This document shows, in pieces, positions 32,565-41,386 of a stretch of DNA of 64,000 nucleotides. The DNA comes from Chersky-840 sp035604715 (lineage in GTDB: Bacteria; Actinomycetota; Acidimicrobiia; Acidimicrobiales; UBA8190), in the NCBI GenBank assembly GCA_963731665.1, contig CAVSWP010000006.1, positions 1 through 64,000 on the forward strand. Reading direction: 5' to 3'. Under the pieces are notes generated by a model. That model ran no database searches and was not told the DNA's origin. It worked only from the letters and a program-made list of their open reading frames with translations. The first letter of the stretch is position 1. The number at the start of each line of letters is the position of its first letter. Made by a program: the position numbers and the translations under genes.

Positions 32565-33182
32565 TCAGGAGAGCGTCGGGGGACGTAGAGCGGCCCGTCC
32601 CTCCTTGGCCCCGTAGACGAGGATCACATAGCCCGCCACGGGATCGGCCCACCACCACCGCAGCGCGGCATTGAAGACCAGTCCGAGCAGGACGGCCGTG
32701 GCCAAAAGTCCGTCCACAAACGTCACGCGCCCCTCGGTGCGCAACACGGGGTTATCCAGCCGGCGTCCGGTGGCCCGCTTCCCCGATGCCAGCGCGAACA
32801 TAACCACCGCCGTCGCGGCGGTCCACGCCATCCCGACCGGGCTGTGATGCGGATGGGAGCGGGCCACCAGGACCACGGTGCTCTGGACAGCGAGATAGCC
32901 GGCCAGGACCAGGAAGGCGGCGCCGATGATCCGCAAGGCGACAGCCCGCCGGCGTTCACCGCTCCCCGACAGCTCCCAGACCACGACGGTGCTCGCCCCG
33001 ATCTCGATGAGCGAGTCGAGGCCGAAGCCACCCAGGGCCACCGAGCGCGCCGCCAGCGCGGCGAGGGCGAGGACCGCGACACCGACCACGTTCCACGCCA
33101 GCGTGACCGCCTCGAGGACAAAGCCTCGGCGCAACAGTTTCGTTCTCGTCGGGCCATCGGGCACCGCCGCACAGCCTGCCAT
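32565..33182 (-). CDS. Cation-efflux-like (CDF transmembrane domain) protein
   Basis: A 205-residue membrane protein with five to six helices. It resembles the transmembrane part of cation diffusion facilitators (LEAVTLAWNVVGVAVLALAA; GFGLDSLIEIGASTVVVWEL; FVDGLLATAVLLGLVFNA). Helix II has the D...E pattern of CDF metal sites (GFGLDSLIE), and FVDG matches helix V. The cytoplasmic C-terminal domain of CDF exporters is missing. The ATG at 33182 has GGAG eight bases upstream. Metal export is plausible but unproven. Confidence 0.75.
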   Translation of the reverse strand: MAGCAAVPDGPTRTKLLRRGFVLEAVTLAWNVVGVAVLALAALAARSVALGGFGLDSLIEIGASTVVVWELSGSGERRRAVALRIIGAAFLVLAGYLAVQSTVVLVARSHPHHSPVGMAWTAATAVVMFALASGKRATGRRLDNPVLRTEGRVTFVDGLLATAVLLGLVFNAALRWWWADPVAGYVILVYGAKEGRAALRPPTLS

Positions 33183-33223
33183 CACCGCGCTCCGGCGCGA
33201 ACCCTGGGCCCCAAAAAACCCCA

Positions 33224-33243
33224 GGTCGGCGGGGCCGCCGACC
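33224..33243. repeat. Perfect 9-bp inverted repeat between divergent genes
   Basis: GGTCGGCGG-GG-CCGCCGACC, arms fully complementary with a 2-base centre, 42 bases upstream of the CDF-like gene and 93 bases before the beta-helix gene. It could be an operator or a very stable hairpin; no T-run follows it, so a terminator is unlikely. Confidence 0.5.
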
Positions 33244-33335
33244 GCTGTCCAGGGTGGAATCACCGGGTTGGACCCGTTGTGCCGGGTTCGGAAGGGGGTT
33301 AGGGTGCCACCCGTAGCCGCTCAAGGAGAAGGAAC

Positions 33336-35438
33336 ATGCGCGTCCCGATTTTCGTTCGATCCCACGGCTCCGGCCCCACAGCGAGTCAGGGTCTCCGACG
33401 CGGCCGCCACGCCCGGCGGCTGGCTATCGCCGGCGCCACGGCCGTCGCCAGCATCGTGGGCAGTGTCGCCCTGGTGGCCCAGCCCGCCAGTGCGTTGGCT
33501 TCGACCCTGTACGTGGCGACCGGCGGAACCGACGCGGGCATCTGCCAAACGGCGGGATCACCGTGCGCCACCCTCGGCTACGCGCTCACACAAGCCGCCA
33601 CCGGAACGGGCGACACCATCATGATCGCACCCGGCACCTACATCATGGCGGCCGGGACGTCGAACACCGTGCCATCGGCAGCGGCCTACAACGGCCTCAC
33701 CATCGAGTCCAACGGCGGGACCGCCGCCAACACGATCATCAACGCCGCCGGCGCCATCAACGGGGTGGCGGTCAACGCCAACAACGTGACCGTCAACGGC
33801 ATCACCGTCGAGAACGCCGGGGCCGCCGGCATCATGGTCTCCCCACCGTCGGGGGCGACGCAGCCTGCCGCCGTGACGGGCGAGACGATCTCCAATGTCG
33901 TCGTCAAGAACAGCGACCAGTGTGCGTTGACACCGGCGGCCACTGGCTGCGCGGCGGCCATCGGGGCCGGCGACTACGGCGAGTCGATATGGCTGCTGAG
34001 CGTCACCAGCTCCACCCTGGAGAACAGCACTCTCACCGGCGGCCTGGGGGGCGGCCTGCTCGTCAGCGACGAGCTCGGCCCCAACCACAACAACACCATC
34101 GAGGGCAACAACATCTCGGACAATTCGACCTTCGGGTGCGGGATCACGCTCGCCGGCCACAACATGGCCGCCGTCTTCACGAGTGGGCCCAACGCCGGCC
34201 AACCCAACCCTGCCGCCGGCGGCGTCTACAACGAGACGGTCGAGAACAACACCTCGGATGGCAACGGAGCCACGGGCATCGGGCTGTTCAACTTCGCCTA
34301 CAACAACACGATCACCGGAAACACGACCACCGGGAACAGCGAGCCGGGGATCGAAGTTGACTCCACGTTCCCCGGGGCCGACCTCAACGGCAACACGATC
34401 TCGGGGAACACCGTGGGCGAGAACTCCATCTTGGACGGCCCGGGAGGCAACAGCCACGGGCAGCACACCGTCCACGCCACCCAGACCATCGGCATCAACG
34501 TGGTCGCGCTGGCGGGCCCGGTGACAGGGACGGTCATCTCGGGCAACACCGTGAGCGGGAATTACTACGGCATCTTCATGTCGGCGGCCGCGTCGAGCAC
34601 GACGCTCACCGGCAACATCATCTCCTTCGCCAAGGGTGGGAAGGCCGTGTTCATCGCGCCCGCTCCGGGCGGCGGGTACTGGCCCGTGGGGTCCGACGGG
34701 GGCGTGTTCGCCTTCGGCCAGGCCCCCTACGAAGGGTCGACCGGCGGCTTGAAGCTCGACCAGCCGGTGGTGGCCATGGCGCCCACCCCGGATGGGGGCG
34801 GCTACTGGCTGGTGGCCAAAGACGGCGGGATCTTCGCCTTCGGCGACGCCAACTACTACGGCTCGCTGCCCGGGCTCAAAGTCAGCGTGACCGACATCGT
34901 CGGCATCGCCTCCACGGCCGACGGCGGCGGCTACTGGCTGGTGGCCAAGGACGGCGGGGTGTTCGGCTTCGGCGACGCCAACTACTTCGGCTCGCTGCCT
35001 GGGAAGCACGTCAGTGTGTCCGACGTCGTGGGCATCGCCGGTTCCGCCGACGGCGGCGGGTACTCGCTGGTGGCCTCCGACGGCGGGGTCTTCGGCTTCG
35101 GCGACGCCAAGTACTTCGGCTCCCTGCCGGGGCTCAAGGTCAGCGTGTCGAACATCGTCGGGATCGCGGCCACCTCCGACGGAGGCGGCTACTGGCTGGT
35201 GGGAACCGACGGCGGGATATTCGGCTTCGGCGACGCCAAGTACTTCGGCTCTCTGCCTGGGAAGCATGTCAGCGTGTCGAACATCGTCGGGATCACCGCC
35301 AATCCCGATGGCATGGGCTACTGGCTGGTGGGAACCGACGGCGGGATCTTCAGCTTCGGCGACGCCAAGTACTTCGGCTCACTGCCGGGGCTGGGCATCC
35401 ACGTGTCGAACATCGTCGGGGTGGTGACCACTCCGTAG
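33336..35438 (+). CDS. Secreted right-handed beta-helix protein with GYWLV/FGDA repeats
   Basis: A 700-residue exported protein. The signal peptide is at about 1-55 (LAIAGATAVASIVGSVALVA, then ASALA). The middle (about 57-435) is a right-handed parallel beta-helix: TLYVATGGTDAGIC, IMIAPGTYIM and many NNTI/GNTI turns such as NNTIEGNNISDNS. The C-terminal 255 residues are six 42-residue repeats of the form GGGYWLVAKDGG-FAFGDA-YYGSLPG, probably a beta-propeller-like surface domain frequent in Acidimicrobiia. Beta-helices of this type bind or cleave polysaccharides, but no catalytic residues are evident. A surface adhesin or glycan-binding role is inference. Confidence 0.88.
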   Translation: MRVPIFVRSHGSGPTASQGLRRGRHARRLAIAGATAVASIVGSVALVAQPASALASTLYVATGGTDAGICQTAGSPCATLGYALTQAATGTGDTIMIAPGTYIMAAGTSNTVPSAAAYNGLTIESNGGTAANTIINAAGAINGVAVNANNVTVNGITVENAGAAGIMVSPPSGATQPAAVTGETISNVVVKNSDQCALTPAATGCAAAIGAGDYGESIWLLSVTSSTLENSTLTGGLGGGLLVSDELGPNHNNTIEGNNISDNSTFGCGITLAGHNMAAVFTSGPNAGQPNPAAGGVYNETVENNTSDGNGATGIGLFNFAYNNTITGNTTTGNSEPGIEVDSTFPGADLNGNTISGNTVGENSILDGPGGNSHGQHTVHATQTIGINVVALAGPVTGTVISGNTVSGNYYGIFMSAAASSTTLTGNIISFAKGGKAVFIAPAPGGGYWPVGSDGGVFAFGQAPYEGSTGGLKLDQPVVAMAPTPDGGGYWLVAKDGGIFAFGDANYYGSLPGLKVSVTDIVGIASTADGGGYWLVAKDGGVFGFGDANYFGSLPGKHVSVSDVVGIAGSADGGGYSLVASDGGVFGFGDAKYFGSLPGLKVSVSNIVGIAATSDGGGYWLVGTDGGIFGFGDAKYFGSLPGKHVSVSNIVGITANPDGMGYWLVGTDGGIFSFGDAKYFGSLPGLGIHVSNIVGVVTTP
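34671..35435 (+). repeat. Six 126-bp in-frame tandem repeats
   Basis: The 42-codon unit recurs with exact 126-base spacing (the GYW codons fall at 34674, 34800, 34926, 35052, 35178 and 35304). Units 3 to 6 are most alike at the DNA level; the first is the most divergent (GGYWPVGSDGG). This suggests duplication from the 3' end. Confidence 0.9.
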
Positions 35439-35519
35439 TCCTCGGGGTGCCATGGGTGGACCGCCCCCAGGGCGGGCACCCGTGGCCCCTCCTGGTTCAC
35501 AGCTGCTCGACCACGCCCG

Positions 35520-36218
35520 TCAGTACAGCGGCGACCAGTTGCTTGTCCGCAGCAACCGGCTGTCCCACTGGTCACGGAAGGCCAGGGCGTCGTGCATGAA
35601 CTGGCCCGGTTGGCGGTGCGCGGGGTCGGTGTCGTGGGTGAGCAGGTGCAGCAGCACGCGGTCGTTCACGATCTTCTGCATGAGGATGGCCTCTTTGCGC
35701 AGTCCCGTGCCGAAGGCCACCTGGAACACGGCCTGGATGTCGAGAAGGTTGGCGGCCCGCTCCTTCATGGGCCCGTAGTACCCGGTCCCCCAGAACTCGA
35801 CGTAGTCGTCGATGGGGGCATGGGGGTGGCCGGTGTCCTCCATGTAGAGCGACAGGTCGTGGGTGGCCCCGTCGGTGGGCACCGTCGAGAGATCGATCTC
35901 CCCCATCGGCGACCAGTGCACGGGGAAGAGCAGCTTCCCGGTCACGCCGTGGCGCAACTCGTCCACCTTGCGGGCCCACTGTTGAAGGTCGCCGCGTTGG
36001 ATGCGCCGGGCCAGGTCCTCCCAGGCGGCGCCGTCTCGCAGGGCGGTGATGGTCACCACGTTGTAGGCGGGACCACTGCCATGAGCGTGATGGCAGAACC
36101 ACAGGAGCCGAGCATCGTCACCCTTGGCCAGCGCCGGCATCCACTCGTTGCGGAACGCCGATTCGAATTCCAGCTCGGCCGCCCCCTTGACCCGATGAGT
36201 CTCGTGCAGAAAGAGCAT
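35520..36218 (-). CDS. Conserved hypothetical protein, NIPSNAP/EthD-like
   Basis: A 232-residue soluble protein starting MLFLHETHRVKGAAELEFE. The pattern of strand-helix repeats (LLWFCHHAHGSGPAYNVVTI, then a helix with WEDLARRIQ) resembles dimeric alpha-beta barrel proteins of the NIPSNAP/EthD type. The second half (DDYVEFWGTGYYGPM, AVFQVAFGTGLRKEAILMQK) has no motif I recognise. The ATG at 36218 is preferred because the upstream in-frame residues look random. No function can be assigned. It is divergent from an SDR gene. Confidence 0.75.
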   Translation of the reverse strand: MLFLHETHRVKGAAELEFESAFRNEWMPALAKGDDARLLWFCHHAHGSGPAYNVVTITALRDGAAWEDLARRIQRGDLQQWARKVDELRHGVTGKLLFPVHWSPMGEIDLSTVPTDGATHDLSLYMEDTGHPHAPIDDYVEFWGTGYYGPMKERAANLLDIQAVFQVAFGTGLRKEAILMQKIVNDRVLLHLLTHDTDPAHRQPGQFMHDALAFRDQWDSRLLRTSNWSPLY

Positions 36219-36370
36219 GGGCGAAGACTGTACGGCCTTTCGGTGCCGCGTCACAGACGGAGGCGGGGGCCGCCACCGGAGCTGAGTCGGCTCCCGTTGA
36301 CCCCTCCCACCCATGGTGCCAGGATGCGGCGCGGCCTCGGGGTGGGTGCTGCGGCGAAGGGAGGAAAACG

Positions 36371-37210
36371 ATGGGCCGACTCGAGGGACGACGGGGGGTC
36401 ATCACCGGGGCCTCCAGCGGCATAGGCGAGGCCACGACCCGACTCTTCTGCCGCCAGGGCGCCTCGGTGGTCGTCGCCGACATCGATGACGACCGGGGCA
36501 AGCGCATCGCCGACGAGCTCGGCCAGAAGGCGCGCTTCGTGCACACCGACGTGTCGGCGGAGCAGGACGTCGAGGCCGCCGTGGCGATGGCCGTGGACAG
36601 CTTCGGCGGCCTGGACTTCCTGTTCAACAACGCCGGGAACCCGGGATCGGTGGCGGAGATCGAGAACACCGACATGGCCGTGTTCGATCGCACCGTGGCC
36701 ATCCATCTCCGGGGTGTGTTCCTCGGTATTCGGGCCGCGGCGCGGGTCATGCGCCCCCAGGGACACGGGAGCATCATCAACACCTCGAGTGTGGCCGCGC
36801 TGGCGGCCAACTACGCCGGTCACGACTACAGCGCCTGCAAGGCCGCCATCGCCCACCTGACCCGGACGACAGCCAACGAGCTGGGCGAGCACGGCATCCG
36901 CGTCAACGCCATCTGCCCCGGAGGCATCGCCACGTCGATCTTCGCCCGGGCCGCCGGGCTCGAGGGCGAAGCCGCCCAGGCCACGGTCGAGCTCATGACC
37001 ACGGCGCTCGGCGACATGGCCCCCATCCGGCGCTCGGGCCAACCCCTCGACATCGCCGAGGCCGCCCTGTGGCTGGCCAGCGACGCCTCGAGCTTCGTCA
37101 ACGGCCAAGCGATCGCCGTCGACGGTGGGCTCACCACCGGGCCCCTGTATCGCGAGCAGCACGCCCGCATCGAGGGGCTTATGCGAATCCTCCAGTCACC
37201 CCCATCCTGA
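36371..37210 (+). CDS. Short-chain dehydrogenase/reductase
   Basis: A 279-residue classical SDR. The NAD(P) motif is GVITGASSGIGEATTRLF at residue 9, NNAG at about 87, the catalytic Ser region IINTSSVAAL near 135 and YSACK at about 152. The C-terminus AIAVDGGLTTGPLY is typical. An acidic residue after the second strand (VVADIDDD) suggests NAD(H). Many such SDRs act on hydroxy-steroids or hydroxyacyl-CoAs. RBS GGAGGA lies six bases upstream. Confidence 0.93.
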   Translation: MGRLEGRRGVITGASSGIGEATTRLFCRQGASVVVADIDDDRGKRIADELGQKARFVHTDVSAEQDVEAAVAMAVDSFGGLDFLFNNAGNPGSVAEIENTDMAVFDRTVAIHLRGVFLGIRAAARVMRPQGHGSIINTSSVAALAANYAGHDYSACKAAIAHLTRTTANELGEHGIRVNAICPGGIATSIFARAAGLEGEAAQATVELMTTALGDMAPIRRSGQPLDIAEAALWLASDASSFVNGQAIAVDGGLTTGPLYREQHARIEGLMRILQSPPS

Positions 37211-37242
37211 CGCCTCCGACGTGGGGTGCGGCCCGTGCCCGG

Positions 37243-38022
37243 TCAGGCCCGGGCGCGGCCCTGCTCCAGGGCGTACACCAAGGTGACCTGGGCGGTGACC
37301 TGCTGGGTCCCGGCCTGCAGCGGCACCGGGCTGGCGCTGGGGACCGCCGCGCTGGAGTGCGCGACGTCGTTCCCGAAGCCGTAGTACACCGGCAACGGGG
37401 TGTCGTCGCTGAGCGAGCACACCGGGCCCAAGCGCTCACCGGCGGCCTGTGCCATGGACCGGGCATGGCTGACGGCCTGGTGCACGGCATCGGTGCGCGC
37501 CTGGTCCTCGATCGCTCTCGGGTCCTGGAGCGAGAAGGTGAGTGAGTCCAGGCGCGTGGCGTTGCCGGCGGCGGCGGTGAGGGCGTCGATCACCGAGCCC
37601 GCCGTGGAGAAGTTGTGCAGGTTGGCGGTGAGCGTGTTGGTCATGACGTAACCCGTGATGGCCCCGGTGGAGCTGTAGTCGGGGTCGATGGAGACGTTCG
37701 AGGTCTGGATGTCCTTGTCGGCCACGCCCCCCTGCTCGAGCACGGCGGTGACGGCGTCGGCCCTCTTGTTGTCGTCGACGAGCGACGCCTGAGCGCTGGG
37801 GTCGGTGACGCTGATGTCCACCGACACCGTCAACAGGTCCGGAGTGGCCGAGGCGTCCCCGGTCCCCTGCACCGTCAACTTCGGCGCCGAGCTCGAGCAC
37901 GACGCCGGAGCCGCCGCCGACGACGAGCGGTTCGACACCGCCAACCCGAGGGCCACCCCCCCGACGGCCAGCGCCACCGTCACCGCCACCACCCCCGCCA
38001 CCGTCACGGTCCGCTTGTGCAT
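37243..38022 (-). CDS. SIMPL-domain (DUF541) exported protein
   Basis: A 259-residue protein with an N-terminal signal or anchor helix (about 5-30, VTVAGVVAVTVALAVGGVAL), then a SIMPL domain. PKLTVQGTGDASATPDLLTV, the central DIQTSNVSIDPDYSS block and VHQAVSHARSMAQAAGERLG fit the family (periplasmic proteins linked to oxidative stress, such as YggE). The ATG at 38022 follows GGGGAGG with eight-base spacing, better than the in-frame GTG nine bases earlier. It is convergent with the SDR gene. Confidence 0.9.
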   Translation of the reverse strand: MHKRTVTVAGVVAVTVALAVGGVALGLAVSNRSSSAAAPASCSSSAPKLTVQGTGDASATPDLLTVSVDISVTDPSAQASLVDDNKRADAVTAVLEQGGVADKDIQTSNVSIDPDYSSTGAITGYVMTNTLTANLHNFSTAGSVIDALTAAAGNATRLDSLTFSLQDPRAIEDQARTDAVHQAVSHARSMAQAAGERLGPVCSLSDDTPLPVYYGFGNDVAHSSAAVPSASPVPLQAGTQQVTAQVTLVYALEQGRARA

Positions 38023-38138
38023 CTGACGCACCTCCCCGGCGAGCGCCGAGCGTCAGGCAGACGCGCCCACGGCACCACCACCGGTTCAGACGCACCAGAC
38101 CCCGACAACGTTCCCGCCCCGGCCCGGCCGGGCCCGGG

Positions 38139-39131
38139 TCAGCGGGTCAGCAGCGGGCCCACCTCCTCGCCGAACGAGGCCATCTGGTCGCACAGCTCTT
38201 GCACCGAGCGGTTGGGGAACCGCATCTGGATGTGCGACACGCCCATGTCGATCAGCTCGGCCAGGTTCTCGGCGACGCGGTCGGGGCTCCCCGACACCGT
38301 CCCCCGCGGCAGCTCGTCGTGGGGCTCACCCATGTGGAACACCCCGGCCAGCGCGCCGATCTCGATGGGCGCCCCCCCGCGCAGCTCCTGGCGCAGTTCC
38401 ATGAGCAGGGCCACCTGCTCACGCATGTCGCTGCGGCGCACCGTCTGCGGGAGCCAACCGTCCCCACGCTGGGCGGCCCGCCGCAGAGCCGCCCGGGACG
38501 ATCCGCCCACCCAGATCGGTGGGCGCGGTCGCTGCACCGGGCGCGGCGTGGCGCCGAGGTCAGTGGCCGGCCACCGAGGCCCCGTGAGGGTCGGGTACTC
38601 GTCACACAGGGCGGCGGCCAGGGCGTCGATGGATTCGTCGAGCCCGGCCCCACGCTCCTCGAAGGGGGGCCCGAAGAGGTCGAACTCCTCGTTGACGTGC
38701 CCCGCACCCACGCCGATCACCATGCGGCCAGCCGACAACGCGTCCAGCGTGGCGAACTCCTTGGCGGCCCGCAGGGGATGGCGCTGGGCGGCGATGTAGA
38801 CGTGCGACAGGAGCCGCACCCGCGTGGTGAGCGCCGCCAGCCACCCGAGCGTGGCAATGGTGTCGTACCACGTGGTGCTCATCGCCCCCGCCAGTCGGCG
38901 CGGGATGGCGGTGTGGTCGCACACGGCCACGTAGAAGAACCCGCTTTCGTCGGCCTGGCGGGCCACCTGGGCCAGCTCGACCGGTCCGGCGCCGCGCTCC
39001 CAGTCCTCCACGTAGATCGTGGACTGTGACTGGATCGGCAACTGGATCCCGAAGGCGACCTTCCCCTCGGGGATGATCTGCACCGTCTCCCCCCCACCGG
39101 GGCGCGTCCCTGTTGCACCTTCTGTCACCAT
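38139..39131 (-). CDS. LLM-class flavin/F420-dependent oxidoreductase
   Basis: A 330-residue luciferase-like TIM-barrel enzyme. Blocks: VAFGIQLPIQSQSTIY near 25, VAVCDHTAIPRR near 70, RMVIGVGAGHVNEEFDLFG near 135 and RPPIWVGGSSRAALRRAA near 205 are typical of the F420-dependent branch. It follows two acyl-CoA dehydrogenase genes by 16 bases and lies in the same operon. In M. tuberculosis a similar enzyme gene (Rv3520c) sits beside sterol Ltp genes. Substrate unknown; reduction or oxidation of a CoA-linked intermediate is inferred. Confidence 0.88.
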   Translation of the reverse strand: MVTEGATGTRPGGGETVQIIPEGKVAFGIQLPIQSQSTIYVEDWERGAGPVELAQVARQADESGFFYVAVCDHTAIPRRLAGAMSTTWYDTIATLGWLAALTTRVRLLSHVYIAAQRHPLRAAKEFATLDALSAGRMVIGVGAGHVNEEFDLFGPPFEERGAGLDESIDALAAALCDEYPTLTGPRWPATDLGATPRPVQRPRPPIWVGGSSRAALRRAAQRGDGWLPQTVRRSDMREQVALLMELRQELRGGAPIEIGALAGVFHMGEPHDELPRGTVSGSPDRVAENLAELIDMGVSHIQMRFPNRSVQELCDQMASFGEEVGPLLTR

Positions 39132-39147
39132 CAACCCCCGTCTTCGA

Positions 39148-40128
39148 TCAATACCGCTGGGCGACGAGCTCGGCCAGGGCGCCGGTCCCCTCGAGCGAGC
39201 CGGAGAGGACCCGGGCCCGCATGAGATAGAGGTGCGCCGGCACCTCCCACGTGAAGCCCATGCCCCCGTGCACCTGGATGCACGACCTGCCGTTGCCCAG
39301 AGCGGCCTCCACCGCCAGCAGCCCGGCCCCGGCGGCGGCACGCACGGCGTCACCCACGTCGGGTTGGTCGATGGTCACTGCCGCGGCGTGCACGGCGGCG
39401 CGCGCCACCTCCGCCCGCACCAGCATGTCGGCACAAATGTGCTTCACGGCCTGGAACGACCCGATGGGCTTGCCGAACTGCTCGCGTCCTTTGGCGTACT
39501 CCACGGCCAGGTCGAGGGTGGCCGCCGCCAGGCCCACGAGCAAGGCGCCCCCGAGCACCTCGGCGTCGCGCCGCCAGCGCTCGGCCTCCCCGGGCCCCCC
39601 GACCTCCTCCCCGGGCGGGAGCGCGTCGACGCGCCACAGTGGGGTGAGCGGGTCCAGGCCACGCTGGACGGGTCGGGCCTCGAGGGTGGTTGGGTCGACC
39701 ACCGCCAGACCGTCGTCGCCCACCACCACCAGCGCCGTCAACGAACCCAGGTGCTCGATCACCACCGGACCCGGGCCGCCGGGGCGCGCCGGTCGGCGCA
39801 CCGCACCCACCATCGCCTTACCCTGGGCGGCACCCTCCACGATCCCCGCCGCGAGGTGCGAGGCCAGGATGGGCCCCGGAACGAGCGCTCGTCCCAGCTC
39901 CTCGAACACGACCGCAGCGGCCGCCATGGGCAGGCCCAGGCCGCCGTGGTCCTCGGCCAGCCGCAGCGAGAACACCCCGGCCTCGGCCAGGTCGGACCAG
40001 CCCGCTGCGTCGATGACCACCCGCTCGCCTTCAGCGGCCCGCACCTTGTCGAGGGGGAACCGACCGGCGCACAACCGGCGCATCCCTTCGGCCAGGGCCA
40101 CCTCGTCCTCGGAGAGCTCGAAGTCCAT
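39148..40128 (-). CDS. Acyl-CoA dehydrogenase, small subunit of a heteromeric type
   Basis: A 326-residue acyl-CoA dehydrogenase, shorter than the usual 380. The N-terminal helices (MDFELSEDEVALAEGMRRL), SLRLAEDHGGLGLPMAAAAV and the C-terminal FAD region GREQFGKPIGSFQAVKHICADM, then QVHGGMGFTWE, are present. Actinobacterial steroid dehydrogenases such as ChsE1-ChsE2 are alpha2-beta2 complexes made from adjacent unlike subunits, which fits this gene lying four bases after a larger one. In such pairs only one subunit carries the catalytic base. Confidence 0.92.
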   Translation of the reverse strand: MDFELSEDEVALAEGMRRLCAGRFPLDKVRAAEGERVVIDAAGWSDLAEAGVFSLRLAEDHGGLGLPMAAAAVVFEELGRALVPGPILASHLAAGIVEGAAQGKAMVGAVRRPARPGGPGPVVIEHLGSLTALVVVGDDGLAVVDPTTLEARPVQRGLDPLTPLWRVDALPPGEEVGGPGEAERWRRDAEVLGGALLVGLAAATLDLAVEYAKGREQFGKPIGSFQAVKHICADMLVRAEVARAAVHAAAVTIDQPDVGDAVRAAAGAGLLAVEAALGNGRSCIQVHGGMGFTWEVPAHLYLMRARVLSGSLEGTGALAELVAQRY

Positions 40129-40132
40129 GCGC

Positions 40133-41377
40133 CTAACCCTTGGGCAGGCCGAGGATCCGCTCGGCGATGATGTTGCGCTGGATCTGCGAGGTCCCCGCCG
40201 CGATGGTGCGGGAGAAGCTGTGCACCCACGTGTTCACGATCTCGGTGTTCCCGATGGGGACGGAGTGATCCGAGGACGCCGTGTTGTCCGAAGACGCCGT
40301 GTTGTCCGAAGACGGTGCGGCGGCTCCGAAGCCAGGCAGGCTGTCCCACACCAAGCCGGCCGAGCCCGACAGGTCCATGCCCAGTTCGGCGATGCGCTGG
40401 CGAAGCTCCGAAAGCGCCAGCTTGTACACACTGCCCCCGATCCCGGGGACGCCGGTGCGCGCCGCCTGCGAGACGTTGCGCCGCGCCAGGGCCCACAGCG
40501 CGTCGAGCTCGGCCCCGAGGTGGCCCACCCTCCGGCGCACCTCGGCCTCCTCCCACACGCCGGTGCTCCGGGCCAGCTGGCGCAGCCCCCGCAACAGCTC
40601 CATGGACTGCAGCGCCTCCCCCACGAACGCCGTGCCCCGTTCGAAGCTCAGCGTGGTCATGGTGACGCGCCAGCCGTCGTTCTCCTCGCCCAGCCGGTTG
40701 GCCACCGGCACCCGCACCCCGTCGAGGAACAACTCGCCGAACTCGGTGGTGCCGGCGATGGTGCGCAGCGGGCGGAAGTCGATCCCGGGCCGGTCCATCT
40801 CCAGCGCCAACCAGGTGATGCCGCGGTGGCGACTGCCCTCGGGCCCGGTGCGCACCAGGAGCTCGCAGTAGTCAGCCACCTCGGCGTGCGACGTCCAGAT
40901 CTTCTGCCCTGTGACCACGTACTCGTCGCCGTCGCGCTCGGCCCGGGTGCGCAGCGAGGCGAGATCACTGCCGGCGCCGGGCTCGGAGAACCCCTGGCAC
41001 CACACCTGCTCGCCGCGCAGGATGGGCGGCAGGAACCGGGCCCGCTGCTCGGGGGTGCCCTCGACGATGACCGTCGGCCCGGCGTGCAACAGCCCCACGA
41101 AGTTCACCCCGACGTAGGGGGCATGGGCGCGCTCGAGCTCCTCGAGGTAGATCAGCTGCTCCACCGGGCTCGCGCCCCGGCCGCCCCCCTCGACGGGCCA
41201 GTCGATGCCCGCGTAGCCGGCGTCGTAGAGCATCTTCTGCCAGGTGCTGTCGTAGGCACGCCGTCCCGGCCAGTCGAGGTTGGAGGGCTTGGGCGGAAGT
41301 GTGGGCACGACCTCGGCCAGCCAGGCCCGCAGCCCGGCGCGAAAGGACTGCTCGCTCTCGGAGTAGCGCAGGTCCAC
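40133..41377 (-). CDS. Acyl-CoA dehydrogenase, large subunit of a heteromeric type
   Basis: A 414-residue acyl-CoA dehydrogenase. Signatures: VWCQGFSEPGAGSDLASLRT near 127, VVTGQKIWTSHAEVADY near 155 and ending AAGTSQIQRNIIAERILGLP, the usual FadE C-terminus. Near residue 355-370 there is a low-complexity insert encoded by an 18-bp tandem repeat (SSDNTA twice, then SSDHS). It pairs with the next gene, and both are followed by the LLM gene. The upstream amidohydrolase ends nine bases before it, so one operon of at least four genes is likely. Substrate: probably a branched or steroid acyl-CoA (inference). Confidence 0.93.
   Translation of the reverse strand: MDLRYSESEQSFRAGLRAWLAEVVPTLPPKPSNLDWPGRRAYDSTWQKMLYDAGYAGIDWPVEGGGRGASPVEQLIYLEELERAHAPYVGVNFVGLLHAGPTVIVEGTPEQRARFLPPILRGEQVWCQGFSEPGAGSDLASLRTRAERDGDEYVVTGQKIWTSHAEVADYCELLVRTGPEGSRHRGITWLALEMDRPGIDFRPLRTIAGTTEFGELFLDGVRVPVANRLGEENDGWRVTMTTLSFERGTAFVGEALQSMELLRGLRQLARSTGVWEEAEVRRRVGHLGAELDALWALARRNVSQAARTGVPGIGGSVYKLALSELRQRIAELGMDLSGSAGLVWDSLPGFGAAAPSSDNTASSDNTASSDHSVPIGNTEIVNTWVHSFSRTIAAGTSQIQRNIIAERILGLPKG
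40269..40316 (-). repeat. 18-bp tandem repeat in the acyl-CoA dehydrogenase gene
   Basis: TCCGAGGACGCCGTGTTG (40269-40286) is followed by TCCGAAGACGCCGTGTTG (40287-40304) and a partial third copy. In the protein this adds SSDNTA repeats in a surface loop near the C-terminus, so it may be tolerated length variation. Confidence 0.9.
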
Positions 41378-41386
41378 GAGGCCGGC

